Source: Roseateles violae (GTDB lineage: Bacteria > Pseudomonadota > Gammaproteobacteria > Burkholderiales > Burkholderiaceae_C). From it: a stretch of DNA of 64,000 nucleotides. Below the pieces are notes generated by a model that had not been told where the DNA came from, did no database searches, and saw only the letters and a list, made by a program, of their open reading frames with translations. Below, one piece after another: positions 8,270 through 17,113 of this stretch. Each line of letters begins with the position of its first letter. Position 1 is the stretch's first letter. The translations under genes were made by a program, and so were the position numbers. The stretch is taken from NCBI RefSeq assembly GCF_030410485.1, contig NZ_JAUHHC010000002.1, forward strand, positions 62,001-126,000, in the 5' to 3' direction.

Positions 8270-10042
8270 TCAGGGCGCGACGCAGGCGCGGTTTTTCCCG
8301 GTGTGCTTGGCCTCGTAGAGGGCCACATCGGCGCGGTCCAGCGCCGCCTCCAGGGTCTCGCCGCCGCGGTACAGCGTCACGCCGGCCGAGAAGGTGACGA
8401 AGACGTCCTTGCCCTCGTGCATGAAGAGGCTCGCGGACAGCGAGCGCTGCAGCCGCGCCAGCACCGCCTGCGCCTCGTCGATCGGCGTAGCCGGCAGCAT
8501 CAGCACGAATTCCTCGCCGCCGTAGCGGGCGACCAGATCGCCCGGGCGCAGCAGCTGCGAGACGCGCTCGGCCAGCGACTTCAGCGCCATATCGCCGGCC
8601 GCATGGCCCAGCGAGTCGTTCAGCTTCTTGAAGTTGTCGATGTCCAGCAGCGCCAGCGAGATCGGCACCGCCTCGCGCTCGGCCTTGGCCTGCTCGGTCG
8701 CGAAGGCGGCGATCAGGCCGCGGCGGTTGGCGATCTGGGTCAGCTGGTCGGTCTGCACCTCGGCCGACAGCCGCCGCAACTCGTCCTCCAGCGACTGCAC
8801 CTTGTCGCTGAGCTCGCTGGCGCGCTGGTGTTCCATGCTCAGGCGCTGCTGGGTCTGTTGCACCAGCGCCTGCACGCTGCGGCTTTCCTCGACCATCTCG
8901 CGCACGGTGCCGGCCAGGCTTTCCAGCGAATCGGCCCGCTCGATCGCCTCGGCATAGCGGCCGACATTGTCCTGGAAGCGGTCGGTGTGCTGGCCCAGCA
9001 CGGCCAGCTCGGCCAGCATCTGCTGGATCAGCGATTTCAGCGCGTCGCGGGCGCGGCCACGCTCGTCGCGCAGCGCGCGCTGGCGGCTGCGCGTGCCCAG
9101 CAGCATCTCGGAGACCGAGCGCACGCCGCGGCCGGAGAGGCCCTGGGTCAGCGTGTCGTTCATCGCCTCGGCCTGGCCGCGCGCCCAGGAGTCGTCCTCG
9201 GCCAGCTCGACCAGGCTGGCGCTGAGCTCGCGGCAGAGCTGGCCCAGCTCGGCAAACAGATGCTGACGATGGTCCAGCATATGGCGCGCGCGCTGGCACA
9301 GCGCCTCGATCTGTTCGACCCGGGCCGGCGTCGCGCCCTCGCGCAAGAGCGCCGTCTGGGCCGCGTCGAGTTCGGCGATCAGCTCCTCGCCATGGCCCAG
9401 CGGGTTGTGCAGCGCATGCTGGACGGTGGCATGCAGGCTGCCCTCGATCGCCGGCCAATGCGCGGGCAGGCGTGAATCGGCCTCGGTCTCGCTTGGCGCC
9501 GTCGGCTCGGCGCTCTCGGCCTGCTGCATATCGATGTCGGCATCGGCCGCGTCGGCACCCCAGCTGGCCAGCAAGTGCTGCAGGCGCTGGGTCAGCCGCT
9601 GCGCATCGGCGCGATTGGCCTCCAGCACGCGCTGCAGGCCGTCCTTCTTGCGCGCGACGGTCCAGCCGCGGCCGCCGCGCTCGAGCCCGCGCACCAGGCC
9701 CTCGATCAGCTGCGACAAGGCCTGAGCCTGGGCGGCCGGGCTGTCCGCGCCCTGCTGCAGCTGCTCGAGCCGGCGCAGCGCCTCGTCCCAGCGCGCCTGC
9801 TCGATGCATTGCTGCAATTGCTGGCGCGCGGCACCGGCCGGCAGGCCCAGCGCCAGCAGCCTGGTCAGCAGCGCCTGCGCGCGCTCGGGCAGGGCAGGGG
9901 CCGCAGCCTCGACGCCCGATTCGATCGCGTAGGCGCGCGCATAGTTTTCCGGCGTCGGCTCCAGCTGCGCCTGGGCCAGCCGCAGCAGCGCGGCCTTGGC
10001 GATCTGGGCCGGCGGCTGCGCGGGGCGGCGCGGCTCGTTCAT
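8270..10042 (-). CDS. GGDEF-domain diguanylate cyclase
   Basis: Likely makes cyclic di-GMP from two GTP. The C-terminal GGDEF domain has an intact active site, GGEEF at residues 508-512, and a product-inhibition I-site RPGD at 499-502 with the canonical five-residue spacing. The N-terminal 400 residues are helical, with a long coiled coil just before the catalytic domain (about 390-430) and no membrane segment, so the enzyme is soluble. The ATG at 10042 starts MNEPRRPAQPP and lies five bases after the stop of the REC-GGDEF-EAL gene, so the two are one transcription unit. The N-terminal architecture recalls polar DgcP-type cyclases of pseudomonads, but I cannot confirm that. Confidence 0.88.
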   Translation of the reverse strand: MNEPRRPAQPPAQIAKAALLRLAQAQLEPTPENYARAYAIESGVEAAAPALPERAQALLTRLLALGLPAGAARQQLQQCIEQARWDEALRRLEQLQQGADSPAAQAQALSQLIEGLVRGLERGGRGWTVARKKDGLQRVLEANRADAQRLTQRLQHLLASWGADAADADIDMQQAESAEPTAPSETEADSRLPAHWPAIEGSLHATVQHALHNPLGHGEELIAELDAAQTALLREGATPARVEQIEALCQRARHMLDHRQHLFAELGQLCRELSASLVELAEDDSWARGQAEAMNDTLTQGLSGRGVRSVSEMLLGTRSRQRALRDERGRARDALKSLIQQMLAELAVLGQHTDRFQDNVGRYAEAIERADSLESLAGTVREMVEESRSVQALVQQTQQRLSMEHQRASELSDKVQSLEDELRRLSAEVQTDQLTQIANRRGLIAAFATEQAKAEREAVPISLALLDIDNFKKLNDSLGHAAGDMALKSLAERVSQLLRPGDLVARYGGEEFVLMLPATPIDEAQAVLARLQRSLSASLFMHEGKDVFVTFSAGVTLYRGGETLEAALDRADVALYEAKHTGKNRACVAP

Positions 10043-10047
10043 CGCGC

Positions 10048-12303
10048 TCAGCGCTGGCCGGCCGGGCGCAGCAGGTCGCTGCCGCCCAGCGTGCCGCCGG
10101 CCTCGGCGCCGGCCTGGGCGATCCAGGGCGCCTTGCGCGGCAGCACCGTTTGCGCCAGCCATTGCTCGAGTTCCTCGGGCGGCAGCGGCTTGCTGAACAG
10201 GAAGCCCTGCATCAGCGAGCAACCCAGGCGGTGCAGCACGTCCATCTGGCGCAGCGTCTCGACGCCCTCGGCGATCACGCGCAGGCCCAGCGCGCGGGCC
10301 AGGGCGATGATGGCGGTGACGACGGCCGAGCTCTGCGGCGTGATGCCCAGATCGCGCACGAAGGTGCGGTCGATCTTGACCTCGGAGATCGGCAAGGTGG
10401 TCAGATAGGCCAGCGAGGAATAGCCGGTGCCGAAGTCGTCGATCGAGATCTCGACGCCGACCTCGTTGAGCCGGTGCAGCGCCGGGATGACGTTCTGCAG
10501 ATCCTTCATCAGGTTGTTCTCGGTGATCTCCAGCTGGATCGCCCGGTGCGGCACGCCATAGGCGCTCACGCATTGATGGATGTGCTCGACCAGATCGGTG
10601 CGCTCGAACAGGCGGCTGGGCAGGTTGACGGCGATCGAGTCGGAGAAGCCGAAGTTCAGCTGCCAGACCTTGGCCTGGCGCGCCGCCTCGCGCAGCGCCC
10701 ATTCCGAGAGCGGCACGATCAGGCCGGTCTCCTCGGCCAGCGGGATGAACTCGGCCGGCGGCACCAGCTTGTCGCCGCGCTTCCAGCGCATCAGCGCCTC
10801 GGCGCCGACCATGCGGGCCGCACGCACATCGACCTTGGGCTGGTAGTGCAGCACGATCTCGTTGCGCTCCAGCGCCTTGTGCAGCGCGCTTTCCAGCTCC
10901 AGCTTCTCGCGCCCCTGGCCGGCCAGCATCGGGGTGTACAGGGCCGCCGCATTGCGGCCCTGCGACTTGACCGCGTACATGGCGACGTCGGAGTTGCGCA
11001 GCAGATCGGCCATGGTCTGGCCGTCGCGCGGATAGAGCGCGATGCCGACGCTGGCGGTGACGAAGCATTCCTGGCCGGCGATGAAGATCGGCTCGCGCAA
11101 GGCCTCCAGCACCCGGTCGGCCACGCGCTCGGCATCGCGCTCGTCGGCGACCTCGGGCAGCAGCGCAACGAACTCGTCGCCGCCGAGGCGGCCGACCGCC
11201 TCCAGGCTGCGGTGCGAGCGCCCGGCCACCGCTTCCAGCGTGCCTTCCATCACCTGGTCCGAGTGGCGCACGCAGCCGCGCAAGCGCCGTCCGACCTCGA
11301 TCAGCAACTCGTCGCCTGCGGCATGGCCCAGGGTGTCGTTGATGATCTTGAAGCGGTCCAGGTCGATCAGCAGCAGGCCGACCTCGTGGTTGCCGCGGCG
11401 CGCCTGCTCGATCGCGCGCTCGACGCGCCAGATCAGCTGGCGGCGGTTGGGCAGGCCGGTCAGCGCGTCGAAATGCGCCAGCTGCTTGATGCGGTCCTCG
11501 GCCTGGCGGCGGTCGGTGACGTCCTGCATCACGCCGGTATAGCCGCTGGCATTGCCATGCTCGTTGAACTCGGGCTCGGCCTCGATATGGACGACGCGCG
11601 AGCGGCCGTCCGGCAGGGTCACGGCCAGGTCGGTGACCAGCACCGAATGGTGGGCCATCACGTCGCGCAGCAGGCGCAGGAACAGCGTGCGCTCCTCGCG
11701 CGGCACCATGCGCATCACGCCGATGAAGTCCAGCCCCTCCAGCGGGCCGCGGCCGAACACGCGCAGTGCCTCGGCGGCCAGCGAGAAGCTGCCGCCGCCG
11801 ATGCCGCCGCGATGCCATTCGAAGCTGCCCATGCGGGCCAGGTCCTGCGCGCGCGCCAGCTTGGCCTTGCTGCGCTCCAGCTCGATGCGGGTGCGCGAGC
11901 TGCGCAGCAGATAGCGCAGGCGCCCGGCCAGCAGGCTCCACTGCGGGGACTTGACGAAGAAATCGGTGGCGCCGACCTGGTAGGCGCGGGTGATCGAGGC
12001 CTCGTCGTCCAGGCCGGTCAGCATCAGCACCGGCGTCGATTCGAAGCCGGGCATCGCGCGCAGCCGGGTGCAGGTCTCGAAGCCGTCCAGCTCCGGCATC
12101 ATCGCGTCCAGCACGATGATGTCGGGCATGCTCTCGGCCATCAGCTCCAGGCCCTCGGCGCCGCTGCGCGCCTCGATGATCTCGAAGCCGCGTTCGCGCA
12201 GCGCGATCGCCGTCAGCAGCAGATTGACCTCGTCGTCATCGACCAGCAGCACCTTGGGCTGCTCGGGCAGGTCATCGTCGGGCACGGGAGCGACTGCGTT
12301 CAT
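10048..12303 (-). CDS. Response regulator with REC-PAS-GGDEF-EAL domains
   Basis: Dual-domain c-di-GMP enzyme under phosphorelay control. An N-terminal receiver (phospho-acceptor D66 in IIVLDAMMPELDG) is followed by a PAS-like segment, a GGDEF domain (GGDEF at 374-378) and an EAL domain (EAL at 502-504). EAL-domain metal and catalytic motifs are kept: ITENNLM, DDFGTGYSS, KIDRTF and EGVET, with QGFLFSKPL near the end. The RHSD I-site (346-349) is pushed away from GGDEF by a 24-residue stretch instead of the normal five. Its start overlaps the stop of the hybrid kinase gene by four bases, and the kinase is its likely phosphodonor. Net cyclase or phosphodiesterase activity cannot be told from sequence. 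Confidence 0.93.
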   Translation of the reverse strand: MNAVAPVPDDDLPEQPKVLLVDDDEVNLLLTAIALRERGFEIIEARSGAEGLELMAESMPDIIVLDAMMPELDGFETCTRLRAMPGFESTPVLMLTGLDDEASITRAYQVGATDFFVKSPQWSLLAGRLRYLLRSSRTRIELERSKAKLARAQDLARMGSFEWHRGGIGGGSFSLAAEALRVFGRGPLEGLDFIGVMRMVPREERTLFLRLLRDVMAHHSVLVTDLAVTLPDGRSRVVHIEAEPEFNEHGNASGYTGVMQDVTDRRQAEDRIKQLAHFDALTGLPNRRQLIWRVERAIEQARRGNHEVGLLLIDLDRFKIINDTLGHAAGDELLIEVGRRLRGCVRHSDQVMEGTLEAVAGRSHRSLEAVGRLGGDEFVALLPEVADERDAERVADRVLEALREPIFIAGQECFVTASVGIALYPRDGQTMADLLRNSDVAMYAVKSQGRNAAALYTPMLAGQGREKLELESALHKALERNEIVLHYQPKVDVRAARMVGAEALMRWKRGDKLVPPAEFIPLAEETGLIVPLSEWALREAARQAKVWQLNFGFSDSIAVNLPSRLFERTDLVEHIHQCVSAYGVPHRAIQLEITENNLMKDLQNVIPALHRLNEVGVEISIDDFGTGYSSLAYLTTLPISEVKIDRTFVRDLGITPQSSAVVTAIIALARALGLRVIAEGVETLRQMDVLHRLGCSLMQGFLFSKPLPPEELEQWLAQTVLPRKAPWIAQAGAEAGGTLGGSDLLRPAGQR

Positions 12304-14696
12304 GGCGTGTTCTGAAGGGCCGTCAGGGCCAGGCGGACTTCGGCGATCTCGACCAGCATGGCATCCAGCAGCGGGTCCAGACCTTGGGCGTGGCCAAGCC
12401 GGGCCATCGTCTCGATCTCGGCGCAGCGCTGCGACAGTGCCAGCGCGCCCAGGCTCGCCGACGACGATTTTAGGGTGTGGCTGACATGGCGGACGACCGC
12501 CAGATCCAGTGTTTCGCCACGCGCCTGCGCCAGTTCGGGCAGCAGCCGTTCCAGCGACTTCAGATAGGCGTTGATGATGCGCGGCAGCAGCTGGCTGCTG
12601 CCGTCGGGGTCGAGTTCGCGCAGGCGCGCAAGCGCCTGGGCATCCAGCACGCAGGTGTCGGAGTTCGGGGTTCCACTCATCGTGGCGCCATCATGCACCA
12701 GCGCCGTGCCATCCTTGGCCGCCTGCGGCGACGAGTCGTGAGATTCCGTTGAATCGTGCAGGTTGTCATCCAGATGGCGGCTCAGCATGGCAAGCAATTG
12801 GCTTTGGCGGAAAGGTTTGGGCAGGTAGTCGTCGAAACCATGGCTCAGCAGGCGTTTTTCGTCGCCGCTGAGCGCATTGGCGGTCACCGCGACGACCGGC
12901 ACGGCCGGCGGCGTCTGTCCGGCGCTCTGGCGGCGCAGGCGCTGCAGGGCCTCGATGCCGTCCATGCCGGGCATGTGGATGTCCATCAGCACCAGGTCGA
13001 AGCGCTCGTCCTGCAGCGCCTGCAGGCCGGCGTGGGCGCTGTCGGCCAGCCGCACCGCGCAGCCCAGATGGGCCAGCATCTGGAAGATGACCTCCTGGTT
13101 CACCTGATTGTCTTCCACGACCAGAATGTAACGGCCCGGCCAGCGCGGCGCCGCCGCGGCGGCTTCGGCCGCCGGCTCGGGGGCCTGCCGCACCGGCACG
13201 CTGAAGCAGAACACGGAGCCGCCGTCGGCCGGGCGGCGCGCCGACAGGCTGCCGCCCATGCGCTGCACCCGCTGCTGGACCAGGGCCAGGCCCAGGCCGG
13301 CGCCGGCATGGCGGCGCGCGAGGCCGGCCTCGGCCTGGGTGAAGGGCTTGCTCAGCCGCGGCAGCTCGGCCGGGTCGAAGCCGATGCCACTGTCGCTGAC
13401 CTCGAATTCGAGCAGCAGGCCGCCCGCGGCGGCCGGCCGGCTGGCGACGGCCAGCCGCACGCCGCCGCGTGGGGTGAACTTCAGCGCGTTGTCGAGCAGG
13501 CCGTCCAGCACCTGGGCGATGCGCGGCGCGTCGCCGATCAGCCGGGCCGGCAGCAGCGGCGCGGCGTCCAGGTCCAGTGTCAGGCCCTGAGCGGCGGCGC
13601 GCGCGGCCAGCGGCGCCAGCGCCGCCTCGGCCAGCGCGCGCGGGTCGAAGTGCTCGGCGGCCGCTGCCGCCGTCGCGGCCGGCGCCTCGCCGCCCTGGGC
13701 ATAGGCGAGCAGGCCGTCCATCAGGCGCAGCAGGTCCTCGGCACAGCGCTGCGCGACCTCGGCCTGGTGGCGCTGCTCGGCGCTCAAGCCGGTCTTCAGC
13801 AGCAGCTCGGTCATGCCCAGGATGCCGTTCATCGGCGTGCGGAACTCATGGCTCATATTGGCCATGAAGGCGCTCTTGGCGCGGCTGGCCGCCTCGGCGC
13901 GGTCGCGCGCCTGCTGCAACTCCTCGCGCTGGCGCTGCTCGTCGCTGACATCGGCCAGGATCGCATAGACCAGGGCCTGGCCGGCCTGCTGGCGCAGCCG
14001 CGTGCGCAGGCGCAGCCAGCGCAGGCCCTTGGCCGGATGCTCGATGCGCAGCACCAGATCGGCGCCGCCGCCATCGGCCTGCATCAGCAGGCGCCGGTCG
14101 TACAGCACGCGGTCGGCCGGATGGATGCGCTCGCGCAATTGCTGCAGGCCCTGGCGCAGATCGACCGGGCTCAGGCCCAGCATGTCCAGCAGCAGCGGCG
14201 AGCTGAAATGCAGTCGGTCCCATTGCGGCGTGGTCACGAACAGGCATTCGCGCACCGCCTCGGTCACCTCGCGAAAGCGCGTATCGCTTTCCTGCAGCGC
14301 CCGCTGCAACTGCTGCTCGGCACCGGCGTCCTGCAGGCACAGCAGGCCGATGCGGTTCGGCAGCAGGCTCAGCTGCAGCTGCAGCCAGCGCTGGCCATGG
14401 CGGCCGGCCAGGGCCAGCATCTGGCGCGCCGGGGCGCGCTGGCCGGCCAGCGCCTGCCAGCGCTCGGCGGCGCAGGCGCGCAGCAACTCGGGCGGCAGCG
14501 CCTGCTGCAGCGGTTGCGGCAGCGGCGCGGCGGCGGCCGGCAAGGCCAGCAGGCGCTCCGCCTCGCGGTTCAGGTGCAGCAGCTGCCCGCTGCCCAGGTC
14601 CAGCAGCGCGATGCCCAGCGGCAGTGCATCGCCGACCAGGCTAGCGCTGATGCGGCCGGCTGCCCGGGCCGCGGCCGGATCGTCGGTGATGCTCAT
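12300..14696 (-). CDS. Hybrid sensor histidine kinase with receiver and Hpt domains
   Basis: A soluble 798-residue phosphorelay protein. Order: two PAS-like sensor regions (to about 265), HisKA with phospho-His283 in [15 protein letters not shown], an HATPase domain ([25 protein letters not shown]), a receiver with D572 in [12 protein letters not shown], and a C-terminal Hpt domain with His740 in SHTLKSSSA. It thus carries all relay steps in one chain, as in ArcB/BarA types, but without membrane segments. The start at 14696 ([11 protein letters not shown]) is chosen because the sequence upstream loses coding character. It is translationally coupled (ATGA) to the REC-GGDEF-EAL gene, which suggests it phosphorylates that protein. 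Confidence 0.92.
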   Translation of the reverse strand: MSITDDPAAARAAGRISASLVGDALPLGIALLDLGSGQLLHLNREAERLLALPAAAAPLPQPLQQALPPELLRACAAERWQALAGQRAPARQMLALAGRHGQRWLQLQLSLLPNRIGLLCLQDAGAEQQLQRALQESDTRFREVTEAVRECLFVTTPQWDRLHFSSPLLLDMLGLSPVDLRQGLQQLRERIHPADRVLYDRRLLMQADGGGADLVLRIEHPAKGLRWLRLRTRLRQQAGQALVYAILADVSDEQRQREELQQARDRAEAASRAKSAFMANMSHEFRTPMNGILGMTELLLKTGLSAEQRHQAEVAQRCAEDLLRLMDGLLAYAQGGEAPAATAAAAAEHFDPRALAEAALAPLAARAAAQGLTLDLDAAPLLPARLIGDAPRIAQVLDGLLDNALKFTPRGGVRLAVASRPAAAGGLLLEFEVSDSGIGFDPAELPRLSKPFTQAEAGLARRHAGAGLGLALVQQRVQRMGGSLSARRPADGGSVFCFSVPVRQAPEPAAEAAAAAPRWPGRYILVVEDNQVNQEVIFQMLAHLGCAVRLADSAHAGLQALQDERFDLVLMDIHMPGMDGIEALQRLRRQSAGQTPPAVPVVAVTANALSGDEKRLLSHGFDDYLPKPFRQSQLLAMLSRHLDDNLHDSTESHDSSPQAAKDGTALVHDGATMSGTPNSDTCVLDAQALARLRELDPDGSSQLLPRIINAYLKSLERLLPELAQARGETLDLAVVRHVSHTLKSSSASLGALALSQRCAEIETMARLGHAQGLDPLLDAMLVEIAEVRLALTALQNTP

Positions 14697-14865
14697 GACA
14701 GGGAAGACAGGGAAGACGGCTTCATCGAAAGGGCAGGGATCGGTCGGGGCGGGTGGCCACGCGCCGTATCGAAGCGATATCGGCCGCGGCGGCGCCGACT
14801 TGAGGCAAGGCGCGCATCTTCGCCGCTCGGCGGGGCCCCGCGCCATGCTCCTTACAATGCCTTGC

Positions 14866-16410
14866 ATGAACAGTCTCGGTGATGCCGCAGCCCGCACGCG
14901 TCGACTGCCCCGCCGGGGCGCGGCCCTGCTGCTGGGCCTGGCATTGTCGGGCCTGCTGCTGGGCCTGTTGAGCCTGCTGCTGGAACTCGGCGACGGGGGC
15001 TCGCTGGGCCTGCCGGCGCTGGCGACGGTCGCGCTGTGCACGGCGCTGCTGCTGCTGGTCGTTGCCGCGCTGGGCTGGCATGTCGGCGTGCGCCTGACCC
15101 GCCAGCGCCTGGGCGAGGCCTTGCGCGAGGCGCGGCTGCAGACCCAGGCGCTGACGCAGCTGCAGCCCGACTGGCTGTGGGCCACCGACGCCGAACACCA
15201 TCTGGTGCGCTGGCAGGCGCCGCAGGGCGCGGTGGCCTCCAGCTGGGTCGGCGCCGCCGCGACGCAGGCGCTGTGGGAGCGCTTCGAACTGGACGAGCCG
15301 GCGGACGAGGGTCACGGCGATCTGCGCGCGCGGCTACAGGCGCAGGCGAACTTTGCCGGCCTGCGTGTGCGCAAGGGCGATGGCAGCGGCGGGCGCTGGC
15401 TGCTGCGCGGCCTGGCCAGCTGGGATGGCCAGGGCCGCTTTGCCGGCTACCAGGGCACGGCGCGCGCGCTGGTGGTCGAAGCGAACGTCAACCCGGGCGG
15501 CTGGATCGAGACCCTGCCGATGCCGGCATGCCTGCTGGGCGGCGCCGAGGGCGCAACCGTGCTGGCACTGAACGGCGCTGCCGCGGCACTCGGTGGCGGC
15601 CTGGCCCTCGGCGCCGACTGGCGGGCCTGTCTGACGCAGCTGCCGGCGGCGCAGCAGCGCTGGGCCCTGGGCGAGCCGCTCGATGGCCGGCGCCTGGCCT
15701 GCCTGCAGACGGCAGCGGCCGCCGATGCGGCGCTGGAGCTCAGCGAGCGCGAATCGTTCAGCTACACGGTCTCGCACGATCTGCGCGCGCCGCTGCGCGT
15801 GGTCGAGGGCTTTGCACGCATCCTCAAGGAGGACTACGGCCGCCTGCTGGACCGCATCGGCAACGACCATCTGGACCGCGTGATGGGCGCGGCCGCGCGC
15901 ATGAACAGCATGATCGACGCGCTGCTGTCGCTGGCCCAGCTGTCGACGCAGCCGCTGCAGCAGCAGCCGGTCAATCTGTCGCAGCTGGCCGGCTTCGTCA
16001 TCGAGGAGCTGCGCCGCCATGCGCCGGAGCGTGCGGTCGAGGTGCAGATCCAGCCGCAGCTGCTCGTGCAGGGCGACCCGACCTTGCTGCGCATGCTGCT
16101 GGAGAACCTGCTCGGCAATGCCTGGAAGTACAGCGGCAAATGCGAGCGCTCGCAGATCCGCTTCGAGCTGCTGCAGCTGCAGGACGGCCAGCGCGCCTTC
16201 GTCATCGCCGACAACGGCGCCGGCTTCGACATGCGCTTTGCCGACCGCCTGTTCGGCGTCTTCCAGCGCCTGCACAGCGCCAGCGATTTCCAGGGCACCG
16301 GCGTCGGCCTGGCCTCGGTGCGCCGCATCGTGCGCCGCCATGGCGGCGAAATCTGGGCCGAGTCCGAGCCCGGCCAGGGCGCGCGCTTCTACTTCACCCT
16401 GGCCGGCTGA
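14866..16410 (+). CDS. Membrane sensor histidine kinase
   Basis: A 514-residue kinase with two N-terminal membrane helices (about residues 20-42 and 52-74), a PAS-like region to about residue 280, then HisKA with His304 in VSHDLRAPLRVVEGF and an HATPase domain (NLLGNAWKYSG, IADNGAGFDM, GTGVGLASVRRIV). The HisKA/ATPase part resembles phytochrome-type and CHASE-type kinases with the SHDLRAPL H-box. An alternative ATG lies three codons upstream at 14857. It is divergent from the hybrid kinase and convergent with the ANTAR regulator gene. No dedicated response regulator is adjacent on its own strand. Confidence 0.88.
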   Translation: MNSLGDAAARTRRLPRRGAALLLGLALSGLLLGLLSLLLELGDGGSLGLPALATVALCTALLLLVVAALGWHVGVRLTRQRLGEALREARLQTQALTQLQPDWLWATDAEHHLVRWQAPQGAVASSWVGAAATQALWERFELDEPADEGHGDLRARLQAQANFAGLRVRKGDGSGGRWLLRGLASWDGQGRFAGYQGTARALVVEANVNPGGWIETLPMPACLLGGAEGATVLALNGAAAALGGGLALGADWRACLTQLPAAQQRWALGEPLDGRRLACLQTAAAADAALELSERESFSYTVSHDLRAPLRVVEGFARILKEDYGRLLDRIGNDHLDRVMGAAARMNSMIDALLSLAQLSTQPLQQQPVNLSQLAGFVIEELRRHAPERAVEVQIQPQLLVQGDPTLLRMLLENLLGNAWKYSGKCERSQIRFELLQLQDGQRAFVIADNGAGFDMRFADRLFGVFQRLHSASDFQGTGVGLASVRRIVRRHGGEIWAESEPGQGARFYFTLAG

Positions 16411-16419
16411 GGCCGGCGC

Positions 16420-17022
16420 TCAAAGCCGCCCGGGCTGGGCCAGCAGCTCGACCGCCTCGACCAGGCGCTGCGCCTGCTCGGCCAGCGACCGGCCCTCGTC
16501 CTCGGCCGATTGCTGCAGCCGCTGCAGCGCCTCGCTGCGCGACAGCGAATAGCGGTGCATCAGCACGCCGACCGCCATGGGCACCAGCTGCTGCAGCACG
16601 GTGGCGCCGGCGCCGATCGCCTCGCGCGCCGGCAGCGGAGGCGGCGGGGCGCGCCGGTTCGCGAACGCCGCCTCGACGGCCGGCACGATCTGTTGGATGT
16701 CCAGCGGCTTGACCAGGTAGGCGACCGCGCCCAACTCCTTGACCTTGGCCACCGTCTGCTCGTCGGCAAAGGCGGACAGGAACATGAAGGGGATCTGCAG
16801 GTATTCGCGCAGATAGGCGGCGACGTCGAAGCCGCTCATGCCCTCCATGCGGATGTCCAGCAGGGCCAGCTCGGGCCGGTGCTCGCGCGCCAGGAGGATC
16901 GCGTCGTCGCCGTTGTCGGCGTCGATCACCTCGAAGCCGGCCTGGGACAGGCCATAGCTGAGCGTCGCCAGCACCAGCCGGTCATCGTCGACTACCAGTA
17001 TCTTGCCCTTGCTGCCGCTCAC
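16420..17022 (-). CDS. ANTAR-domain response regulator
   Basis: A 200-residue protein with a receiver domain (phospho-Asp56 in LALLDIRMEGMSG; acidic pocket VVDDDR) and a C-terminal three-helix ANTAR-like domain at about 138-190 (AVGVLMHRYSLSRSEAL, then QQSAEDEGRSL). ANTAR regulators such as AmiR, NasR and EutV bind dual-hairpin RNA to prevent transcription termination. It uses a GTG start preceded by a GGGGGA ribosome-binding site. It lies directly downstream of a HisKA_2 kinase gene, the kinase type that partners EutV-like regulators, so the two are probably a cognate pair. Confidence 0.86.
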   Translation of the reverse strand: MSGSKGKILVVDDDRLVLATLSYGLSQAGFEVIDADNGDDAILLAREHRPELALLDIRMEGMSGFDVAAYLREYLQIPFMFLSAFADEQTVAKVKELGAVAYLVKPLDIQQIVPAVEAAFANRRAPPPPLPAREAIGAGATVLQQLVPMAVGVLMHRYSLSRSEALQRLQQSAEDEGRSLAEQAQRLVEAVELLAQPGRL

Positions 17023-17113
17023 GAGTCCCCCGGTGCCGGATCAGGGCCGGCGCGAATGCCCAGGCTAAGGCCCGGATCATGGCCGCATTGTGACCGAATC
17101 CGCCGGCGCGGGG

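Noticed and set aside
9472-12315. A 947-codon open frame on the plus strand
   Set aside because: It is antisense to the GGDEF and GGDEF-EAL genes and has no recognisable domain.
12300-15185. A longer N-terminus for the hybrid kinase, up to 15185
   Set aside because: The extra residues are Ser/Arg/Pro-rich without domain similarity and overlap the divergent membrane kinase gene; the ATG at 14696 begins the PAS-containing protein.
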